From positions 1 through 54,169 of the forward strand of contig CALUYO010000011.1 in the NCBI GenBank assembly GCA_944325005.1: DNA of 54,169 nucleotides, read 5' to 3'. The position numbers were made by a program, and so were the translations under genes. Shown piece by piece: positions 18,257-26,556 of the stretch. Positions within the stretch are counted from its first letter, which is position 1. Every line of letters begins with the position of its first letter. The DNA is from Candidatus Gastranaerophilales bacterium. Lineage in GTDB: Bacteria > Cyanobacteriota > Vampirovibrionia > Gastranaerophilales > Gastranaerophilaceae. The notes beneath the pieces were generated by a model. That model was not told the origin of the DNA and did not search any database. It saw only the letters and a program-made list of their open reading frames with translations.

Positions 18257-18897
18257 AATATTTCATTCCAGCTTTTAAAATTATAATAGGGAAAATGTCC
18301 GCTTTCAAGCAATTCTGTTTTTGCATTATTCTGCCAGAAGTTAATCTGGTTTTTCGCCGGAATAATTTTATCATTTTTGCTGATTATAGCTTTATCATAA
18401 TAATGTTCATAAGATACAGTGGTATTTTTTATCCTTTCGTAAAGGGAATTAAGTTCATTTACGCGATTTTTTATTAGGCGTTCTACCGGTGTCTGCATGT
18501 ATCTGCTGAATTCTGAGGCTGTATCAAATACATTCTGGTAAAATTTCCCTTCAAGCCCTTTTTCAGCATGGCGAAGGGTTAGAAGAAAGGGCTTTTGCGG
18601 GATTCCAAATTCATCATCCACAGGAAAAGGCGTTCCGTTTACTGCAATTTTTTTTTGAAATGAAGGGAGTTTATATTTAAGAAGATATGCAATATATACT
18701 CCCATTGACCAGCTTATGAGAAAGTACTCTTTATATTGCGGAATTTGAGGAATTTCTGTATTGTTGTAATCAAAAAATATTAATACATCAAAGTTTTCGC
18801 AGTTAAGAAATTCAAACGGTTTATAATCAAAACTCCAGCCGGTAAAAAATATAATAAGTTTGTCATTATTTTGTTTGTTTAGCCAGTGATATTGCAT
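18247..18897 (-). CDS. bioG: Pimeloyl-ACP methyl ester esterase BioG (DUF452 family)
   Basis: 216 aa. Alpha/beta-hydrolase with oxyanion region FFTGWSFDYKPF, nucleophile elbow SWSMGVYIA and C-terminal catalytic His in ESGHFPYYNF. BioG removes the methyl ester from pimeloyl-ACP methyl ester, ending the fatty-acid detour; it replaces E. coli BioH. Overlaps bioF by 32 nt and bioC by 10 nt, so all three are translationally linked. Confidence 0.92.
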   Translation of the reverse strand: MQYHWLNKQNNDKLIIFFTGWSFDYKPFEFLNCENFDVLIFFDYNNTEIPQIPQYKEYFLISWSMGVYIAYLLKYKLPSFQKKIAVNGTPFPVDDEFGIPQKPFLLTLRHAEKGLEGKFYQNVFDTASEFSRYMQTPVERLIKNRVNELNSLYERIKNTTVSYEHYYDKAIISKNDKIIPAKNQINFWQNNAKTELLESGHFPYYNFKSWNEILCI

Positions 18898-19990
18898 TGA
18901 ATAATTCCTTTTCCGTAATTTCTGTTGTTAGTGACAATCTTAGACGTGATGTACCCTCTGGAACTGTAGGCGGTCTTATTGGAAGCGTAAAATATCCGTT
19001 ATGAAAAAGTATATCACAGGTTTCTATTGTTTCTTTGTTCCCGCCGATTATTACTGGGATTATGTGGCTTTTGCTGCCTGCTTTCTTCCCGATTGTTAGC
19101 ATATTCATTCGTTTTTCAAATGTATGCTGGAGTTTGTTTTCAATAATCCATTTTGAAAAAGCAATATTTACAGGCGGTAAAGCTGTAGAAAATATAAATG
19201 AGCGTGCTTTATTTATAAGATAATCAATTAAGATTTTATTTCCGGTTGCAAAGGCCCCCATAGAACCTATTGCTTTTCCAAAAGTACCTATAATCAAGTC
19301 AACTTTATCTGTAATCCCTAAAGTTTCCGTAACTCCAAGCCCGTTCTTTCCAAAAACTCCGAATGCATGTGCTTCATCAAGAATTAAAATGCAGTTATAT
19401 TTTTCTTTTAACTCCACAAGTCTGTTTAAATCAGCAATATCACCGTCCATTGAAAATACGCTTTCAGAAACTATTACGGCATTATTAAAATTATTTCGTT
19501 CTCTGATGAGAAGTTTTTCAAGAGCCTCCATATTATTATGAGGGTATCTGAAAAATTTGCTTTCAGAAAGTCTCATCCCGTCAATAATGCTGGCATGATT
19601 AAGTTTATCTGAGAAAATAACGTCACCTTTACCTGCAATCGAGCTGTTAATTCCGACATTTGCATGGTAACCGCTGTTAAAAAGCAGTGTTCTTTCTTTA
19701 TTGAACATTTCGGATATTAAATCTTCAAGCTCTTTATATACAGGCAATGTCCCTGTGAGAAGTCTTGCAGAGGCGCTTCCGAATGCATATTTATCGCCGG
19801 CGTAATTCAAAAATTCATCAGTAACAGTTTTATTGTCTGCAAAGCCAAGATAGTTATTTGATGACAAATTCAACAATTTTTCCCCGTCTAGAAAAATATA
19901 TTTTTCGTTCTTTCCTTGAAAGTTTTTAATATATCTGAAATGTGAATGCTTTTTCAAAGTATCTAAAATATTATTATAATTTTCCAGCAT
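18866..19990 (-). CDS. bioF: 8-amino-7-oxononanoate synthase BioF
   Basis: 374 aa, typical length. PLP-dependent alpha-oxoamine synthase: SSNNYLGFA, substrate motif GSASARLLTGT, FNSGYHANVG, DKLNHASIIDG, the Asp contacting PLP in ILDEAHAFGVFG, and PLP-binding Lys in TFGKAIGSMGAF. Condenses pimeloyl-ACP with alanine. First gene of the bio operon. bioA, bioD and bioB are not in the window, so the pathway must be completed elsewhere or is partial. Confidence 0.95.
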   Translation of the reverse strand: MLENYNNILDTLKKHSHFRYIKNFQGKNEKYIFLDGEKLLNLSSNNYLGFADNKTVTDEFLNYAGDKYAFGSASARLLTGTLPVYKELEDLISEMFNKERTLLFNSGYHANVGINSSIAGKGDVIFSDKLNHASIIDGMRLSESKFFRYPHNNMEALEKLLIRERNNFNNAVIVSESVFSMDGDIADLNRLVELKEKYNCILILDEAHAFGVFGKNGLGVTETLGITDKVDLIIGTFGKAIGSMGAFATGNKILIDYLINKARSFIFSTALPPVNIAFSKWIIENKLQHTFEKRMNMLTIGKKAGSKSHIIPVIIGGNKETIETCDILFHNGYFTLPIRPPTVPEGTSRLRLSLTTEITEKELFNAISLAKQTK

Positions 19991-20178
19991 ACCTGTAATT
20001 TATGATAAAAGTTTGAAAATGTCTATAAAATTTCGGGTATATTGTAATAATAGTAATTCTTAAGTTTTAACTAATCTTTATAAAAATGTTATTTTTATCT
20101 CTATACCGGGAATATATAAAGTATATGTATTGTTAGAAATAATATGTCTTTCTCTAAAAGACAGAGGCGATTTGGCTT

Positions 20179-20853
20179 ATGAGTTACGGAAGTATGTTTA
20201 AAAAACGTTCAGGTCTTACTATGTCAGAGGTTTTATTTACTCTGGCGATTATTGGAGTTATTGCATCTTTGACAATTTTCGGTCTTGTTGCAAAAATAAG
20301 TGATGTAAAAAATATGGCTGCATTGAAGAAATTTTATACTTCTATCAGTCAGGTAACTATGTTTGTTATATTAGACAGATCTTCGCCGAATTACTGGGGA
20401 TTAGACGAGTATTCTCAGGATTCCTCTGCTCTTGCATTTTCATATTACAGACCTTATTTTAAGGTTGTACGGGAATGTTCAAATACAACCGGCTGCTGGC
20501 AATATCCTACGAAATTCCTTAGCGGCAAAGTATATTTAAAAAGAGCACAAATGTATCAGTATATGTTTACTCTGGTTGACGGTATGAATGTTATAATGAA
20601 TGTTTATCCCCGTGATATAGTACGCTCAGAATTCGGGGTAAATGTCAGCAAAGATTCTGTAGTGTTCATCATAGACGTAAACGGAAATTCTTCTCCTAAC
20701 CAGATGGGGCGTGATATATTTGCTTTTGTATTGAATGATAAAGAAGTAGTTCCGGGCGGATTTGATAATACTTATAATTGTAATAAAGCTGCTTCAGGTC
20801 TGACCTGTGCTGCAAGGGTTATAAATGACGGTTGGGAAATAACCTATTACTAA
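20179..20853 (+). CDS. Type II/IV prepilin-like protein (variant signal)
   Basis: 224 aa. N-terminus MSYGSMFKKRSG then LTMSEVLFTLAIIGVIASL: class III prepilin signal with cleavage after Gly and Glu at +5, but Leu replaces the usual Phe at +1 and Met-Ser replaces Leu-Ala. One N-terminal hydrophobic helix, then a globular domain with Cys pairs (CSNTTGCW, CNKAASGLTC) and FIIDVNGNSSPNQMGRDIF, a pattern shared with the prepilin at 40255. Processed by a prepilin peptidase not in this window. Followed by a terminator. Confidence 0.85.
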   Translation: MSYGSMFKKRSGLTMSEVLFTLAIIGVIASLTIFGLVAKISDVKNMAALKKFYTSISQVTMFVILDRSSPNYWGLDEYSQDSSALAFSYYRPYFKVVRECSNTTGCWQYPTKFLSGKVYLKRAQMYQYMFTLVDGMNVIMNVYPRDIVRSEFGVNVSKDSVVFIIDVNGNSSPNQMGRDIFAFVLNDKEVVPGGFDNTYNCNKAASGLTCAARVINDGWEITYY

Positions 20854-20883
20854 GTTTCAGCTCCTTTCATCTTTTAAACAAAA

Positions 20884-20912
20884 GACCGGTTTCTAACCGG
20901 CCTTTTCTTTTT
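20884..20912. terminator. Bidirectional terminator between prepilin and lysS
   Basis: Stem CCGGTT (20886-20891) / AACCGG (20895-20900), TTTTCTTTTT on the plus side and AAAAG-rich sequence on the other, so it can serve both convergent genes. Confidence 0.7.
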
Positions 20913-20926
20913 ATTATTTATTTAAA

Positions 20927-22459
20927 TTAATCTTTTGCTCTCATTGTCGGGAAAGCAATTACATCTCTGATTGACGGTGAATCTGTCAAAAGCATTACAA
21001 GTCTGTCAATTCCCATACCCATACCGCCTGTTGGAGGCATACCGTATTCAAGAGCATTAATGAAATCTTCATCAATTTCCATTGCTTCTTCATCTCCTGC
21101 CGCTTTAGCCTGAGCCTGAGCTTCAAATCTCATTCTCTGATCAATCGGATCTGTAAGTTCCGAAAAAGCATTAGCAATTTCCCAACCGTTTACTCTTGTT
21201 TCAAAACGTTCTGTTAGCCTGTCATTGTCTCTGTGAACTTTTGCAAGAGGAGAAATTTCTCTCGGATAGTCTATAATGTGGCATGGCTGAATAAGCCCCG
21301 GTTCGATTTTTTCTTCAAATACTGCTTCTACTACCTGTCCCCAGTTCATAGAATCATCAACCGGAACATTTAAGCTTCTTGCAGTTTCAACAGCCTGTTT
21401 TGCACTGTATATTTCCATAAAATCAACACCTGTTGCTTCTTTAATAGAGCCTAGCATTGTTTTTCTATCCCATGGAGGTGTTAAATCAATTTCGTGTTCG
21501 CCGTATTTAATTTTCATTGTTCCGAGAACTTCCTGAGCCACATAGGCAACCATATTTTCGGTTAATGTCATCATATCATTGTAATCGGCATAAGCCTGAT
21601 ATAATTCTATCATCGTAAATTCGGGATTATGACGGGTATCAATTCCTTCATTTCTGAAACATTTGCCGATTTCAAAAACTCGTTCTGAAATCCCGCCGAC
21701 GATTAGTCTTTTTAAGTAAAGTTCAAGTGCAATTCGTAATGTCAAATCCATTTCCAGTGCGTTATGGTGAGTATAAAACGGTCTGGCATTAGCACCTGAT
21801 GCAGTTGTTTGCAATATCGGGGTTTCTACTTCAATATAACCTTCTTTGGCAAGGTATTCACGAATTTTTTGTATTATTAAACTTCTTTTTCTGAAAGTAT
21901 CTCTGCTTTCTTCATTTACGATTAAATCAACATATCTCTGGCGATATTTTAATTCAACATCTGTGAGACCGTGATAATGTGTTAATGTTTCTGCTTTTTC
22001 CTTGCTTATTTGCTTGTTAGGCAAAGGTAAAAGTGCTTTAGATAATAATTTTAAAGAAGTTGATTTTATTGACAATTCTCCTCTGGGAGTTCTTCTTATC
22101 GTTCCCGTAAAACCTACGATATCACCAATATCAATAAGTTTAAGGATTTTCATCATATCTTCCGATAAATTTTCTTTATGTGAGAAGATTTGGATTTTTC
22201 CTGTAGCATCCATAAGATCAATAAACATTCCTGTATTTCTGATAGCCATAACCCTTCCGGCTACAGAATATTTATCTTCTGTTTCAACACCTGCTTCCAG
22301 ATTTTTATATTTGTCCTGTAAAAATGCAGCATCAGCATCTTTATCAAAAGAGTACGGATAAGGATTAACACCCTTGTCAGCCAGATCTGCAAGTTTTTGA
22401 ATCCTTGTTTGTCTTATTTGTTCTTTTGTAGAATTTGGTTCGTGTGTTTGTTGTGCCAT
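20927..22459 (-). CDS. lysS: Lysyl-tRNA synthetase, class II
   Basis: 510 aa, AAGGAAG upstream. OB-fold anticodon-binding domain (~residues 55-170, VAGRVMAIRNTGMFIDLMD), then the class II catalytic core: motif 1 around EVETPILQTTASGANARPF, motif 2 FRNEGIDTRHNPEFTMIELYQAY, motif 3 GMPPTGGMGMGIDRLVMLL near the C-terminus. Charges tRNA-Lys in the cytoplasm; a tRNA-Lys(CTT) gene lies at 50 kb. Single-gene unit. Confidence 0.97.
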   Translation of the reverse strand: MAQQTHEPNSTKEQIRQTRIQKLADLADKGVNPYPYSFDKDADAAFLQDKYKNLEAGVETEDKYSVAGRVMAIRNTGMFIDLMDATGKIQIFSHKENLSEDMMKILKLIDIGDIVGFTGTIRRTPRGELSIKSTSLKLLSKALLPLPNKQISKEKAETLTHYHGLTDVELKYRQRYVDLIVNEESRDTFRKRSLIIQKIREYLAKEGYIEVETPILQTTASGANARPFYTHHNALEMDLTLRIALELYLKRLIVGGISERVFEIGKCFRNEGIDTRHNPEFTMIELYQAYADYNDMMTLTENMVAYVAQEVLGTMKIKYGEHEIDLTPPWDRKTMLGSIKEATGVDFMEIYSAKQAVETARSLNVPVDDSMNWGQVVEAVFEEKIEPGLIQPCHIIDYPREISPLAKVHRDNDRLTERFETRVNGWEIANAFSELTDPIDQRMRFEAQAQAKAAGDEEAMEIDEDFINALEYGMPPTGGMGMGIDRLVMLLTDSPSIRDVIAFPTMRAKD

Positions 22460-22700
22460 TTTATACTTCCTTTTTAGTTGTAAAATTCATATAATAAAAT
22501 TCTAACACAAACATGACAGCTAATAAACCTCGTGTTGAAAATTGCTTTAAAATAGTAATTAAAATTGTAATTCTGGGTACCGACTTTAATGCAAAATCAT
22601 AGCGGAAAACTTGTATTGTTCAACTTCTCACATTCTATAATCAGTATGATTGATGATAGTTATTGAATGATAATTGGAAAATGACATATTTAATAAAAAA

Positions 22701-22728
22701 GCCCTCAATTTCTCGAGGGCTTTTTTTA
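22701..22728 (-). terminator. Terminator of pilT
   Basis: Stem GCCCTC (22701-22706) / GAGGGC (22715-22720); on the minus strand the stem follows the pilT stop immediately and is followed by a T-run (22695-22700).  The plus strand also ends in seven T, so it can act in both directions. Confidence 0.8.
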
Positions 22729-23796
22729 TCCACCTTGAATTAATCGTTTTAGTTCATCCGGTCTGGATGTTCTTGATAACGCATCTTCTATAGTAATAAC
22801 GCCGTCTTTATATAATCCTGCTAAAGCCATTTCAAGTGTCTGCATTCCAAGACCTTGGTTCATCTGGATTGTAGAATAAATTTGAGCAGCCTTTGCTTCG
22901 CGGATAAGGTTTGCAATCGCAGGTGTTACAAGCATGATTTCTTGAGCCATTACACGGCCTTTTTTAGTTCCGTCAGGTTGAATTTTTTGTAAAAGTGTTT
23001 GAGCAAATACAGCAACAAGTGAGTTTGCAAGCTGTACACGAATTTGTTGCTGCTGTCCTTCCGGAAATACGTCAATGATACGGTCAATTGTTTGAGCAGC
23101 AGATGACGTGTGAAGTGTTCCAAACACTAAGTGACCTGTTTCTGCTGCTGTTAATGCTAATGCAATTGTTTCATGGTCACGCATCTCACCTACCAGAATA
23201 ATATCAGGGTCTTCACGAAGTGCTGATTTCAAGGCATTTGCAAAAGACCTTGTATCCATACCTAATTCACGCTGGTGAATGATACTTTGTTTAGATGTAT
23301 GGACAAATTCTATCGGATCCTCAATTGTTAAAATATGTTCTGCTCTGTTTGAGTTAATATAGTCAATCATAGCAGCAAGTGTTGTTGATTTACCGGAACC
23401 TGTAGGACCGGTTACAAGTACTAAACCTCTTGGTTTGTCCGCAGTTCTTCTTACAACTTCAGGAAGTCCCAGTTTGTCAAAAGATGGAACAATTGAGGTA
23501 ATCGTTCTGAATGCTGCCGCATAATTGCCTTTATCCTTGTAAAAGTTTACCCTGAAACGGCTTAAACCTTCTATACCATAAGAAAAGTCAAGCTCCCAAT
23601 TTTGTTCCAGAGTACGTCTTTGTTCGTTGGAAAGCATCGGGAATAAAAGAGTTTCAACATCATCCGGACTTAAAGGCGGATAATCATATCTTTGTAATTT
23701 ACCGTCAATACGTGCTGCAGGGGGTAAACCGCTTGAAATATGCAAGTCGGAACCGCCATCAGCAACCAGTTTTTCTAAAAGTTCTTCAATTAACAT
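22726..23796 (-). CDS. pilT: Type IV pilus retraction ATPase PilT
   Basis: 356 aa. N-terminal PAS-like domain with GSDLHISSGLPPAARIDG, then Walker A GPTGSGKSTT, Asp box (ILTIEDPIEFVH), Walker B ILVGEMRDHETI, His box HLVFGTLHTSSA and the C-terminal AIANLIRE motif that marks PilT retraction ATPases. Powers pilus retraction for twitching or DNA uptake. Its ribosome site lies within the last codons of the upstream 84-aa gene, 6 nt from the stop, indicating coupling. Confidence 0.95.
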   Translation of the reverse strand: MLIEELLEKLVADGGSDLHISSGLPPAARIDGKLQRYDYPPLSPDDVETLLFPMLSNEQRRTLEQNWELDFSYGIEGLSRFRVNFYKDKGNYAAAFRTITSIVPSFDKLGLPEVVRRTADKPRGLVLVTGPTGSGKSTTLAAMIDYINSNRAEHILTIEDPIEFVHTSKQSIIHQRELGMDTRSFANALKSALREDPDIILVGEMRDHETIALALTAAETGHLVFGTLHTSSAAQTIDRIIDVFPEGQQQQIRVQLANSLVAVFAQTLLQKIQPDGTKKGRVMAQEIMLVTPAIANLIREAKAAQIYSTIQMNQGLGMQTLEMALAGLYKDGVITIEDALSRTSRPDELKRLIQGG

Positions 23797-23802
23797 AGCG
23801 CT

Positions 23803-24057
23803 CTATCCTTCCTGGAAATTCATTAATGCATCATTATCTTTCATTGCAAGTTCAATAAGTACATAGGTCATATATGCACCTAAAGCTACTGCTTTTGGAT
23901 CTAAATCAGTTTTGTTTGCTGCTTCTATTATAGCTGTATTTACTTCCGGATTTTCGTCCTTAATATAGTGAATCATTTTTTTTCGCCAGGACGGCATATC
24001 TTTAAATATTTCACTAAAAGCTGCAGCTGCGTTCTCTTCTGATATAATCGGTAACAT
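23803..24057 (-). CDS. Hypothetical protein cotranscribed with pilT, 84 aa
   Basis: AAGGAAG 5-6 nt before ATG. Soluble, helical, acidic: MLPIISEENAAAAFSEIFKD, then SWRKKMIHYIKDENPEVNTA and a C-terminal hydrophobic helix GAYMTYVLIELAMKD that is too charged to be a clear membrane segment. No family recognised. The 6-nt gap and embedded pilT ribosome site suggest a role tied to pilT, for example as a regulator, but this is only positional. Confidence 0.75.
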   Translation of the reverse strand: MLPIISEENAAAAFSEIFKDMPSWRKKMIHYIKDENPEVNTAIIEAANKTDLDPKAVALGAYMTYVLIELAMKDNDALMNFQEG

Positions 24058-24124
24058 AGTACTTCCTTATTCTTGCATTTATAAGTTTATTATATAAAAA
24101 ATTTTAACAATAGTCTATAACAAA

Positions 24125-24152
24125 TTAAGAAATCATATATTTGGGGTATAAT
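24125..24152 (+). promoter_or_regulatory. recF promoter set directly against the start codon (leaderless)
   Basis: TTAAGA (24125-24130, 4/6 match to the -35 consensus), 16-nt spacer, perfect TATAAT (24147-24152), then exactly six T and the ATG at 24159. The predicted +1 is the A of the start codon. Confidence 0.6.
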
Positions 24153-24158
24153 TTTTTT

Positions 24159-25262
24159 ATGAGACTGAGGGATTTAAGGCTTACAAACTATAGAAATTGC
24201 AGGGATTTAGGGCTTGATTTAGACTGTAATAAAATTTTGATTATAGGTAAAAATGCTCAGGGCAAAACAAATATTCTTGAAAGTATTTATCTGCTCTCAG
24301 CTTTAAAATCTCCGAGAACATCTAATAACATTGAACTTATTAACTTTGAAGCGGAAAAAGCTGAAATCAATTGCAATATGATTAAAGCTGACACTGATGT
24401 TGAGCTTGATTTCTCATATTCTAACGAAAAGAAACGTGAACTTGCCTTGAATAAGGTTAAAACAACTCCAAAGAACTTTAAATCTGTATTGAAAACGGTT
24501 CTTTTTTCTACAACAGACCTGCTTTTATTGAGGGGAAATCCATCTGACAGGCGTGATTGGCTGGACAGAGCAATTTCACAAATTTATCCTGCTTACGATG
24601 ACAGACTTTCAAAGTATGACAAAATTCGTATTCAAAAAAATAATCTTCTTAAAGATTACTTAAAGACTGGTATTTTAAATGATACACTGCTTGATGTTTA
24701 TAACGAACAGCTTGTTATAACTGGCAGCAACATTATTTATCTGCGTAAAAAATTTTTAAAAGAGATTGAACGAATAGCCAGTGAAAAACACAGGATTATA
24801 AGTGAAACTGAAGAGTTGAAAATTGATTATGACTGCTCATTTTTGAACGGAGAATGCGAGCTTGAAGAAATTGCATCTGCTTTTAAAATATCCCTAGCAG
24901 AACGTAAAACTGAAGAAATGCGAAGAGGACAAGCCTGCGCCGGTCCTCATAGAGATGACATAATTTTTTATATAAACGGTAATGAAGCCGTAAAATTTGC
25001 ATCTCAGGGACAGCAGAGAACAATTGTTCTTGCGTTGAAGCTTTCTGAACTCGATATTATTACGGCAAAAACAGGAGATGAGCCTGTTTTGCTTCTGGAT
25101 GATGTGTTGGCAGAGCTTGACGATATTCGTCAAAATTATCTTTTAAAGTCAATTAATGAAAATACTCAGACAATAATAACTTCTGTTGATACAATCCTTT
25201 TTGAAGATGAGTTTTTGAAAGATGTGAAAATTTATAAAATAGAAGCCGGCAGAGTTATATAG
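24159..25262 (+). CDS. recF: DNA replication/repair protein RecF
   Basis: 367 aa from ATG 24159 (MRLRDLRLTNYRNC); an in-frame TTG 18 nt upstream falls in the promoter. SMC-like ATPase: Walker A IGKNAQGKTNILE, RecF-specific RRDWLDRA-like segment (SDRRDWLDRAI), signature SQGQQRTIVLALKL, Walker B PVLLLDDVLAELD. Loads RecA with RecO/RecR at gaps. No dnaA/dnaN/gyrB neighbours, so the classical oriC context is absent. The end overlaps yraN by 8 nt (convergent). Confidence 0.95.
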   Translation: MRLRDLRLTNYRNCRDLGLDLDCNKILIIGKNAQGKTNILESIYLLSALKSPRTSNNIELINFEAEKAEINCNMIKADTDVELDFSYSNEKKRELALNKVKTTPKNFKSVLKTVLFSTTDLLLLRGNPSDRRDWLDRAISQIYPAYDDRLSKYDKIRIQKNNLLKDYLKTGILNDTLLDVYNEQLVITGSNIIYLRKKFLKEIERIASEKHRIISETEELKIDYDCSFLNGECELEEIASAFKISLAERKTEEMRRGQACAGPHRDDIIFYINGNEAVKFASQGQQRTIVLALKLSELDIITAKTGDEPVLLLDDVLAELDDIRQNYLLKSINENTQTIITSVDTILFEDEFLKDVKIYKIEAGRVI

Positions 25263-25602
25263 AAATATTTTTCAAATGCTCTATTTTTATTTCCGGTTTT
25301 AGGGTTATGCCTATTACATCTATTCTGTATTCTTTAACTTTATTTTCTGATAAATAAAATTGCACACCTTTTTTAATATTTTCATATTTTGTTTTTGTAA
25401 TTGCTTCAAAAGGTGTTCCAAAATTAGCTGTTTTTCTTGTTTTTACTTCGACAAACACGGTTGTATTTTTATATTTTGCAATAATATCTATTTCGCAGAA
25501 TCTTGAGTAATGTTTATTTCTCTCCAGAATTTGATATCCGTTTTTTTCTAAATACCGGCATGCAAGGTCTTCCCCTGCATTTCCGAATTTTCTGTTATTC
25601 AT
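25255..25602 (-). CDS. yraN: YraN family (UPF0102) endonuclease-fold protein
   Basis: 115 aa, full family length. Restriction-endonuclease-like core: NRKFGNAGEDLACRYLEKNG, catalytic-type E-I-D-I (CEIDIIAKYKNT) and VFVEVKTRK. Function unproven in most bacteria; a role in DNA metabolism is supposed. Its start codon overlaps the queF stop by one nt, so it is cotranscribed with queF. Confidence 0.93.
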   Translation of the reverse strand: MNNRKFGNAGEDLACRYLEKNGYQILERNKHYSRFCEIDIIAKYKNTTVFVEVKTRKTANFGTPFEAITKTKYENIKKGVQFYLSENKVKEYRIDVIGITLKPEIKIEHLKNISI

Positions 25603-26498
25603 TATTGCTTAATACTTCCTCTTGCAAATTTTCTAATATCAGTTAACTCAAAAACGTCATTTACGATACAATTTTTACTCCAGCGTGCCGGGCAGATATC
25701 AATCCCGCCTCTTCGTGTGTAGAGTGCACATACAAATAATTCATCGTCTTTGTCAAGCAAATCAAAAAGCCTTTTATAAATCATTTCACAGCATTCTTCA
25801 TGAAAATGAAATTCGGAACGAAAAGAGCTTAGGTATTTTACAAGACTTTCTTCTAATATATGTTTTTTTGATTTGTAGTATACGAACAAATCACCGAAGT
25901 CAGGCTGATGAGTAACTCTGCAGTTAGAGCGCAGAGAGTCAAACATTAAATGATAAGTTTGTTCCTGATTAGTTTCTACTGTTTTTAATAATTCCGGAGC
26001 TTCTTTAAATTTGTCAACTATGAGCGTTTTTTCGTCCGCACAGCTCATTATATTTGTGAAACTTTGAAAAACTTCAATACGTTTAGCATCATTTTCAATA
26101 AAATGTGCTTCTACAATAGTTTCAAGTTTTTCACTTAAATCTTTTTCAATTTTTTCTTTACAAATTTTGAGACATTCCGAAATATTAGAACCAAATCTTG
26201 TCATATTGTAGGAGTTCAAATATAGTTTTAAAGATTTTGATTCTACAAGAAATTTGCTTGTGCAGTTATATTTAAGTTTTAATAATCTTGTAACGGGAAC
26301 GCCGTTTTGCGTCATTGCAGAAAATTCATACGCGTGCCATACATCCCATCCTTCAAACGGTAAATTATCATCTGGTATGTTATACTGCTTTCTGTTCTCA
26401 AATCTTGGTATTGCAACAAGAAGCGAAGGATTATAAATCTCGCTGCCTTCTGACTTTTTGCCTAAATGTGTTGATGCTATTTCATCTGTTTTGTTCAT
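25602..26498 (-). CDS. queF: NADPH-dependent 7-cyano-7-deazaguanine reductase QueF (bimodular)
   Basis: 298 aa, the long two-domain type. N-terminal DVWHAYEFSAMTQNGVP and SKFLVESKSLKLYLNSYNM (QueF motif), C-terminal SNCRVTHQPDFGDL with the catalytic-type Cys, and FHEECCEMIYKRL. Reduces preQ0 to preQ1 for queuosine in tRNA. The ATG lies only 4 nt downstream of a hairpin that terminates the upstream symporter transcript; no Shine-Dalgarno is present apart from AGGG in the hairpin arm. Confidence 0.93.
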   Translation of the reverse strand: MNKTDEIASTHLGKKSEGSEIYNPSLLVAIPRFENRKQYNIPDDNLPFEGWDVWHAYEFSAMTQNGVPVTRLLKLKYNCTSKFLVESKSLKLYLNSYNMTRFGSNISECLKICKEKIEKDLSEKLETIVEAHFIENDAKRIEVFQSFTNIMSCADEKTLIVDKFKEAPELLKTVETNQEQTYHLMFDSLRSNCRVTHQPDFGDLFVYYKSKKHILEESLVKYLSSFRSEFHFHEECCEMIYKRLFDLLDKDDELFVCALYTRRGGIDICPARWSKNCIVNDVFELTDIRKFARGSIKQ

Positions 26499-26502
26499 AA
26501 CA

Positions 26503-26528
26503 AAACCCTAGCAAAAAAGCCAGGGTTT
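26503..26528 (-). terminator. Hairpin between symporter gene and queF
   Basis: AAACCCT-A-GC (26503-26512) pairs with GC-C-AGGGTTT (26519-26528) around a six-A loop (six T on the minus strand); on the minus strand it is followed by TTTTGTT and then the queF ATG. Likely terminator of the symporter gene; the AGGG in its 3' arm is the only possible queF ribosome site, so the stem may also limit queF translation. Confidence 0.55.
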
Positions 26529-26556
26529 GTAAATTGAATATTTCTAATTAAAGTTC

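Noticed and set aside
18247..20178. BirA operator before the bio operon
   Set aside because: No TTGTTAACC-like palindrome is visible in 19991-20178.
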